Positions 58,756 to 64,000 of a DNA stretch of 64,000 nt are shown piece by piece. The stretch covers positions 1 through 64,000 of the forward strand of contig MWDD01000011.1 in the NCBI GenBank assembly GCA_002070375.1. Reading direction: 5' to 3'. Position 1 is the first letter of the stretch; every line of letters starts with the position of its first letter. This DNA comes from a bacterium ADurb.Bin157 (GTDB lineage Bacteria > Muiribacteriota > Ozemobacteria > Ozemobacterales > Ozemobacteraceae). A program made the position numbers and the translations under genes. A model generated the notes under the pieces. The model ran no database searches. It was not told the origin of the DNA and saw nothing but the letters and a program-made list of their open reading frames with translations.

Positions 58756-58793
58756 GATAATGTAAGAACGAGAAAAAATAAAGGAGCAATAAA

Positions 58794-59588
58794 ATGGCTT
58801 TAAGAAAAATCATTACTATAAACGAAGATTTGTGCAACGGTTGCGGCAACTGTATTACAGGCTGTGCCGAAGGTGCTTTGCAGATGGTAAACGGAAAAGC
58901 AAAGCTTGTAAAAGAAACATTTTGCGATGGATTCGGCGATTGTATCGGAACTTGTCCCACAGGCGCCTTAAAGATAGTTGAAAAAGAAGCCGATGAGTTT
59001 GATTTTAATAAAACATTGCAACACGTTGAAAATATAAGAGGCATCGATGGTGTAAACCTTATGAAAGAAGCCCACAAAGAGCACGAAGCCAAAGCAGGCG
59101 GTTGCAGCGGCGGGGGCTGCCCGGGCAGCAGAATCAGAAGCGGCGCGGTTGTGCAAAAACCGTCTCAGGCGGCCTCGGCAGGTATGATGCCTTCGGTGAT
59201 GAAATCAGAACTGTCGCAATGGCCTGTGCAGCTGCATCTTTTGCCCGTAAGAGCTCCCTTTTTTGAAAACAGAGAGCTGGTAATTCTTTCGACTTGCTCA
59301 ATGGCTACGAGCCCCGATGTGCAATGGCGCTACATCAGAGGGCGCGCGGTGGCTATCGCTTGCCCCAAACTCGACAGAACCGAAGGATACGTCGAAAAAC
59401 TGGCGGGAATTTTTACCTCAAACAATATTACAAAAGTTACGGTATTAAGAATGGAAGTGCCTTGCTGCGGAGGCCTGACAGCAATAGTCAGAGCGGCTCT
59501 CGAAAAAGGCAAGCCTGAGGGTTTGGTTGTTGAAGAGGCTGTAATGAGCTTAGACGGCGAAATTATCAAGTCAGACAGAATATATTAA
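58794..59588 (+). CDS. 4Fe-4S ferredoxin-like protein with C-terminal domain
   Basis: A 264-aa protein. N-terminal motifs: CNGCGNCITGC (full four-Cys) and CDGFGDCIGTCP, whose second Cys is replaced by Phe, as is usual in this family. A glycine-cysteine-rich stretch follows (GGCSGGGCPGSR, about 102-113), then a C-terminal domain (about 150-264) with ACPKLDRTEGYVEKLAGIF and EVPCCGG. Such proteins are commonly under Crp/Fnr-type control in anaerobes and may serve redox or nitrosative stress; exact role unknown. A ribosome site AAAGGAG precedes the ATG. Cotranscribed with the cupin gene. Confidence 0.85.
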   Translation: MALRKIITINEDLCNGCGNCITGCAEGALQMVNGKAKLVKETFCDGFGDCIGTCPTGALKIVEKEADEFDFNKTLQHVENIRGIDGVNLMKEAHKEHEAKAGGCSGGGCPGSRIRSGAVVQKPSQAASAGMMPSVMKSELSQWPVQLHLLPVRAPFFENRELVILSTCSMATSPDVQWRYIRGRAVAIACPKLDRTEGYVEKLAGIFTSNNITKVTVLRMEVPCCGGLTAIVRAALEKGKPEGLVVEEAVMSLDGEIIKSDRIY

Positions 59589-59607
59589 TATAAAAGGAGA
59601 AAATATT

Positions 59608-59937
59608 ATGACACAGGTATGGAAACCGGAAACCGTATTAAACTTTGCGAGCGACGTGAGTTACGCCGACGGCGCAATTGTGAGCAAAACACTCATTGAC
59701 AAACCTGCGGGGAGCCTTACACTCTTCGCGATTGCCGACGGGCAGGGGATATCCGAGCACAAATCGCCATTTGACGCTACAGTGCAGGTTATCGAAGGGG
59801 AAGGCGAGTTCAGCGTTGCCGACAAGCAATACTTGGTAAAAGCGGGCGAAGGCCTCATTATGCCCGCCAATATACCTCACGCAGTATTGCCGAAAAAAGC
59901 ATTTAAAATGCTTTTAACTATGATCAGGTCCGCTTAA
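59608..59937 (+). CDS. Cupin-domain protein
   Basis: A 109-aa single-domain cupin. Two cupin boxes: the first around GISEHKSPFDATVQVIEGEGEF and the second around VKAGEGLIMPANIPHAVLP, with the metal-binding His/Glu pattern (EH, E, and H of IPHAV). It follows the ferredoxin gene by 19 nt with an AAGGAG ribosome site. Its 3' end overlaps the convergent RND gene by 14 nt. Function unknown. Confidence 0.9.
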   Translation: MTQVWKPETVLNFASDVSYADGAIVSKTLIDKPAGSLTLFAIADGQGISEHKSPFDATVQVIEGEGEFSVADKQYLVKAGEGLIMPANIPHAVLPKKAFKMLLTMIRSA

Positions 59938-62900
59938 AACTCATTATCAGGTCATACGCGACAGGTATGACCACCACCGTAAATATCGTCCCGACGAGAA
60001 GTCCGCTTGCGGCAACTACTCCGAGGGGCGACATTCTTTCTAACCCGACTGCCTGTTCGAACACTAAAGGAATCATCCCTAAGACCGTCGATAAAGTTGT
60101 AATAAGAATCGGCCGCAATCTTGTTTTAACGCTTTCTTCAAGTGCTTGCCGTCTGGGTATTCCTGAATTTACGGCATTGTCTATGAAGTCCAGCAATATG
60201 ATCGCGTTATTTACGATTGTGCCGCCAAGTAAGATTATTCCCATCATTGCCGGCATACACATAGGTTTGTCGAAAAAGAGCATTCCCCAAAACGCGCCGG
60301 TCAGAGACAACGGAATGGCTCCCATAATCAGAAACGGTCGCCACCAGCTCTCAAACAACACATACAAAATCACATAAAGCATCAGTATTCCCAGTGCAAG
60401 CGCCTTGATAAGTCTTGCGCCCGCTTCATTTGCATCTGACAATGACCCTGAAAGCTCTGCAAAGTAACCTTTCGGCGTTTTGAAATCATTTAATATTTCG
60501 GTTATGTCGCTTGTAACAGCCGAAAGCGGTCTGATTGAGTTTGCGCCCAATATATTTACCGTTTCGTGCAGGTTTTCTCTTGTAACCAGCGTTGACTGAG
60601 TTGTTCGAGTCGTTTTTCCGATCGATGAAAGGAAGACGTCGCCGTCACTTCTCGGTATAACAAGCTCCTCGGGCGCACGGTTCCATTTTTCCCCGTTAAT
60701 CCCCGTTTCGACACGAATGGGTATATCGTTAAAGCCTGAGGTGATTTTGAGATGCCCTGCATATTTGCCTGTCAGCGCCAGATTTAAGTTTTCCGCAACT
60801 TCTGCCGGTGTTATATTATATTTATTGGCTTGAGCTAAGTCTGTTACAAAGTGTGTTTCGGGTTTGTTGTCGCTTTTTGTAAGTCTTAAGTCCGTCAGCC
60901 CCGGCACCGATTTAAGTTTATCTTTTAAATCTGTTGCCAGCGCCATGAGCAGTTTCGGGTTTTTTCCGCCTATGGTTATGTCGATCGGTGCTCTGGTTGT
61001 AGCGACCGGAGTTGCGCCAAATTCTGTGATTGAAAATGAAGAGAGATAAGGTAATTTTTCAAATTTTTCGCGCCATTCTTTTGTTATTTGCCATATAGTT
61101 TCGGTGCGTTTATCTCTTGTGGTAAGTCTTATTTGCATGTCGATCTGCTGCATAAGCTGTCCGCCGTTGCCAAAGCTTACTTGCCCCGGCTCTGAGCCCG
61201 CCACGGTTGAAACTGATATTACATGTTTGTTTTGAGTAATTATCTGTTCCAACTCGGCTAACTTGTCGTTAACGTCTTCTATGAGAGCAGACACGGGAAA
61301 ATCGGCCTTTATAATGACCATTCCGGTATCCATTTTAGGAAGCAGCTCGCGCCCGACAAGAGGTATTATGGCTCTTGCGCTTAAAGCCAAAATAGCAAAT
61401 GCAGCGATTATGAGTATGAGTCTGTTGTTTAATCCAATTCGCAGCAAGTTAAGGTAAGTTTCGGTAATAACTTCGAGTATGCGGTCTGTGGCCTTCGTAA
61501 ACAGATTTGATTTTGTTTTCTTTTCGGTTTTATTTTTTTTGAAATCCACAATAAATTTTTTAGCCAAAAATGGAACAATCGTGAACGCTGCTATAAAAGA
61601 GCCGATAAGCATTGCAGAAATTATCATTGTGAGAGGGCGAAGCACTTCTTGCACGTAACCGCCCACAAACATAATGGGAACCATAACCGCCACCGTGGTG
61701 AGCATGCCGCCAAAAACAGAAAAAACAACCTCTTTTGTGCCTTGCAAAACACTGTTGAAGCCATCTGAAGTCATTTCGTAGTGTCGATATATGTTTTCGA
61801 TAACAACGATCGAAGCGTCGACCACCATTCCCACGGCAACTATGAACCCTGCTAAAGTGACCATATTTAGCGTGTTAGGGGTAAAGTATAAAAAGCTGAA
61901 AGCAAAGAAAAAAGACATGGGAATCGAAATGCCGACGACAAGTGACGCGGAAAATCGTTTGAGTAAAATAAAGACTATAATCATTGTAAGCCAAACAGCT
62001 GAAAACAGCGAGTTCTTCATACCCGCAACATTTACAGAAATTATCGGCTCTTGGTCTGTGGTTATTTCAAATAATATTTCGGGGTATTGTTTTTGTAATT
62101 TAGGTAAAATTACCTTTAAACTTTCTATGGCATCTACCGCAAACCCCTTTTCGGGCTTAAGAATGTTTATGGCAATAGCGTTTTTGCCGTTTCCGCGATA
62201 TATGCTTCTGGGCGTTTTGGCGGCGAGGGTAACCTCAGCCACATCTTTTAAGGTTATAACCCCTTTATCTGTCGTCTTTACGGGCATAGAAAGCAACTGT
62301 TGTTCAGTTCGAACTTCGTTGATAACTTTTACCAACGACTCGGTTGAGCTGTTTTCAAGATAACCGGCCGGTAAAGAAGTGTTCGATGCGCCTATTGTTT
62401 TTAAGACAGCTACGGGCGAAATTCTGTAATTTCTGAGCTTATCGAGGTCTAGGCGAATCAATACTTCTGTTTCGTTCGCGCCGAATACGTCGGCTTTGCC
62501 GATTCCGTGGGCTCTGAGCAGTTCTTCTTTAATATCGTTTTCTGCAAGAATTCTGATTGCTTTAAGATCGAAGCTTGAATTTTCGGCGGGACTCATCGAA
62601 ATTGTTGCAACAGGTCTGTTAGCGTCTGTAATTCTAAAAAACTGAGTTTCTGCGGCAGAAGCCGGAAAAGAGTTTTTTATCCTTGATACGGCGTTTATAA
62701 TATCGGTCATGGCTGTTGACATGTTGGTGCCGAATTCAAACTGAACATTAACAGAGGATATTTCATCTTTTGATGTAGACACTACCTTTGTAACGTTTGT
62801 AATCCCTTGAAATTCGCGATCTAATAAGGCGGTAACTTTTCTGTTAATATCTTCTGCCGAGGTGCCTTTAACCATTGTCATGGCTGTAATTTGAGGAGGC

Positions 62901-63022
62901 ATTGTATCGGGAAAAAGGTCGATTGGCATAAAATTGTAAGAAATTATGCCTACGGCAGCGACCAAAAACCAAAATGCAATTGAAATAACCGGGTGTTTAA
63001 GCAGATATTCGATGCTGTTCAT
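59924..63022 (-). CDS. RND family efflux transporter, inner-membrane subunit
   Basis: A 1032-aa proton-driven efflux pump of the AcrB/CzcA superfamily. Twelve membrane segments with two large periplasmic loops; N-terminal VISIAFWFLVAAVGIISYNFMPIDLFPDTMPPQ, the TM4 motif GMVVDASIVVIENIYRH with its Asp pair, and LFGALPLSLTG-like IPLSLTGAFWGML near the end. The substrate is not evident; the absence of a heavy-metal CzcA-type Met cluster and the VDASIVV motif fit the hydrophobe/amphiphile group. Starts 4 nt inside the adaptor gene. Confidence 0.94.
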   Translation of the reverse strand: MNSIEYLLKHPVISIAFWFLVAAVGIISYNFMPIDLFPDTMPPQITAMTMVKGTSAEDINRKVTALLDREFQGITNVTKVVSTSKDEISSVNVQFEFGTNMSTAMTDIINAVSRIKNSFPASAAETQFFRITDANRPVATISMSPAENSSFDLKAIRILAENDIKEELLRAHGIGKADVFGANETEVLIRLDLDKLRNYRISPVAVLKTIGASNTSLPAGYLENSSTESLVKVINEVRTEQQLLSMPVKTTDKGVITLKDVAEVTLAAKTPRSIYRGNGKNAIAINILKPEKGFAVDAIESLKVILPKLQKQYPEILFEITTDQEPIISVNVAGMKNSLFSAVWLTMIIVFILLKRFSASLVVGISIPMSFFFAFSFLYFTPNTLNMVTLAGFIVAVGMVVDASIVVIENIYRHYEMTSDGFNSVLQGTKEVVFSVFGGMLTTVAVMVPIMFVGGYVQEVLRPLTMIISAMLIGSFIAAFTIVPFLAKKFIVDFKKNKTEKKTKSNLFTKATDRILEVITETYLNLLRIGLNNRLILIIAAFAILALSARAIIPLVGRELLPKMDTGMVIIKADFPVSALIEDVNDKLAELEQIITQNKHVISVSTVAGSEPGQVSFGNGGQLMQQIDMQIRLTTRDKRTETIWQITKEWREKFEKLPYLSSFSITEFGATPVATTRAPIDITIGGKNPKLLMALATDLKDKLKSVPGLTDLRLTKSDNKPETHFVTDLAQANKYNITPAEVAENLNLALTGKYAGHLKITSGFNDIPIRVETGINGEKWNRAPEELVIPRSDGDVFLSSIGKTTRTTQSTLVTRENLHETVNILGANSIRPLSAVTSDITEILNDFKTPKGYFAELSGSLSDANEAGARLIKALALGILMLYVILYVLFESWWRPFLIMGAIPLSLTGAFWGMLFFDKPMCMPAMMGIILLGGTIVNNAIILLDFIDNAVNSGIPRRQALEESVKTRLRPILITTLSTVLGMIPLVFEQAVGLERMSPLGVVAASGLLVGTIFTVVVIPVAYDLIMSFKRT

Positions 63023-64000
63023 TTGATTACCTCAACTTGAAACGATTCAGGCAGTCGCAGGTTTTCGAGATATGCGCCTAATGCTAATTCGGTTGAGTGT
63101 GCTAATTCTTTGGGGTCAGCTGCTGTTTCGTTTTTTGAGTTTTGGAGCAGAGGGGTTATTTTGGTTCTGACAGCCATATTGTCATTGATTTTATAAACAT
63201 AGAATCCGTTCGGATCTTTGAAGTCTGTATATTTGGCTTCGGGCGGTATTATTGTTCCGAAAACGCTTTGTGTCACGATTTTAACCGGTATTTGCATGTC
63301 ATAAATGAGCTCTTGAGGTTTGCCGCTTATTTGCGCTTCGAGGGTGATTTGTCTCAAGGCATTTAACACCGGGTGTATTCGCGTAATTTTGAAACCGTAA
63401 TCGTCTTTATCGTTAATAAGCATGGTTTGCCCGGGTTTTAATGCAAACGCGTGTTCCTGAGGTATTGCGGTTATCAGCCTTGTAAGCGAATTGTCTTCAA
63501 TGTTGTAAATCGGCGCCTGAACCCCGATTTTATTGTTTTCTTCCTGAAACTTGGCCGAAATAATGCCGTTAACAGGCGAAGTAATTTCGGTGTAGTCTTT
63601 GCGCACTTCCCAGACTTTAACGTCGCTCTCTGCTGCTTTGAGTTGTGAACTTACCGCGTCGACCTGGGCTTTTTGTGCGCTGATCTGCGCTTTAAGCGAC
63701 AAGAGCATGCTTTGGGCTTCTGAATTTTTGTTTTTGGTATTGTCGTGGTTTGTCTGCGATACTGCTCCCTCTTTTAGCAGTTTTTTACTTCGTTCAAGCT
63801 CTTTTTGCCAAAATTCAAAGTTGGTGTTTGCGGACTCAAAACGGCTTTCAAGCGCTTGCAAGTTAGCCTGAGCGGCGTCTATCTGGCTTTGAGCGGTAGT
63901 TTTTCGCGCTTGTGCCGCTTTGAGCTGTGCGGTTTGCTCTCTGCTGTCGATTACTGCGATGACTTGGCCCGTTTTAACCGGGTCGCCCTCTTTTAACGGA
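63019..64000 (-). CDS. RND adaptor (membrane fusion protein), 5' end outside window
   Basis: At least 327 aa are in view; the frame runs open to the right edge, so the start and signal peptide are missing. Reading from the edge, PLKEGDPVKTGQVIAVIDSRE is the biotinyl-lipoyl half-motif, followed by a long coiled coil (about the next 120 residues, AAQARKTTAQSQIDAAQANLQ), the second half-motif VNGIISAKFQEENNKI and beta-barrel segments. It is the periplasmic adaptor of the downstream RND pump. A shorter internal frame start near 63861 is not the real start. Confidence 0.93.
   Translation of the reverse strand, partial: PLKEGDPVKTGQVIAVIDSREQTAQLKAAQARKTTAQSQIDAAQANLQALESRFESANTNFEFWQKELERSKKLLKEGAVSQTNHDNTKNKNSEAQSMLLSLKAQISAQKAQVDAVSSQLKAAESDVKVWEVRKDYTEITSPVNGIISAKFQEENNKIGVQAPIYNIEDNSLTRLITAIPQEHAFALKPGQTMLINDKDDYGFKITRIHPVLNALRQITLEAQISGKPQELIYDMQIPVKIVTQSVFGTIIPPEAKYTDFKDPNGFYVYKINDNMAVRTKITPLLQNSKNETAADPKELAHSTELALGAYLENLRLPESFQVEVIK

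Overview
The window reads as chromosomal DNA of an uncultured, probably anaerobic, Gram-negative-type bacterium. Support for an anaerobe: a complete 2-oxoacid:ferredoxin oxidoreductase (subunits D, A, B, C), an iron-sulphur serine dehydratase, a Crp/Fnr regulator facing a ferredoxin-cupin operon, and AMMECR1/Memo/radical-SAM genes. Support for two membranes: an RND efflux pump with its adaptor, a lipoprotein, minor-pilin genes and a YjbH-like barrel protein. I cannot name the phylum from sequence alone. No tRNA, rRNA, transposase or prophage module was seen.

Layout. 1-9.8 kb: a type I-E CRISPR-Cas locus read leftwards (cas3-cas8e-cas11-cas7-cas5-cas6e-cas1-cas2, then leader and array). Nine repeats are in view and the array runs off the left edge. 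Its Cas2 carries a C-terminal DnaQ-like domain whose DEDDh catalytic residues all appear replaced. 9.8-16.1 kb: a leftward cell-surface operon of glmM, a TPR lipoprotein, three pseudopilin-type proteins (PilV/PilW/PilX-like), a calcium-binding FG-GAP propeller and a TPR protein; this resembles the PilVWX-PilY1 arrangement. 16.2-26.2 kb: rightward genes for a carbohydrate-binding protein, an isochorismatase-fold protein, the kor/vor oxidoreductase operon, rsfS, rsmE, a HEAT protein, ftsH and wecB. 26.2-40 kb: mixed housekeeping genes (trmO, hflX, mntP, yitT-like, apeB, fabH) and several unrecognised surface or membrane proteins.

40-44 kb is accessory: a Fic AMP-transferase with its own winged helix and two large palindromes upstream, a protein-tyrosine phosphatase whose 5' end is duplicated around an HTH-gene remnant, and a vWA/HTH pair. 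44-53.6 kb: a doubled DUF1538 membrane protein coupled to a multi-domain P-II-like protein, a nitroreductase, serine dehydratase and the AMMECR1-radical SAM pair. 52.7-56.9 kb holds an unusual concentration of truncations: a half-length DUF4213 protein, a RelE/HigB-type toxin missing its core, an exported thioredoxin missing its CxxC, and an ArsG-like permease missing its N-terminus, next to intact NadS-type antitoxin, ArsR, permease and glutaredoxin-like genes. 57-64 kb: an unknown exported protein, the Crp/Fnr-ferredoxin-cupin unit and the RND pump, cut by the right edge.

Regulation visible in sequence: extended -10 promoters (TGnTATAAT-like) recur, and four genes have a promoter whose predicted start lies on or next to the initiation codon with no ribosome binding site, which suggests leaderless mRNAs. 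Operator-like palindromes sit at the cas, fic, arsR and ferredoxin promoters.
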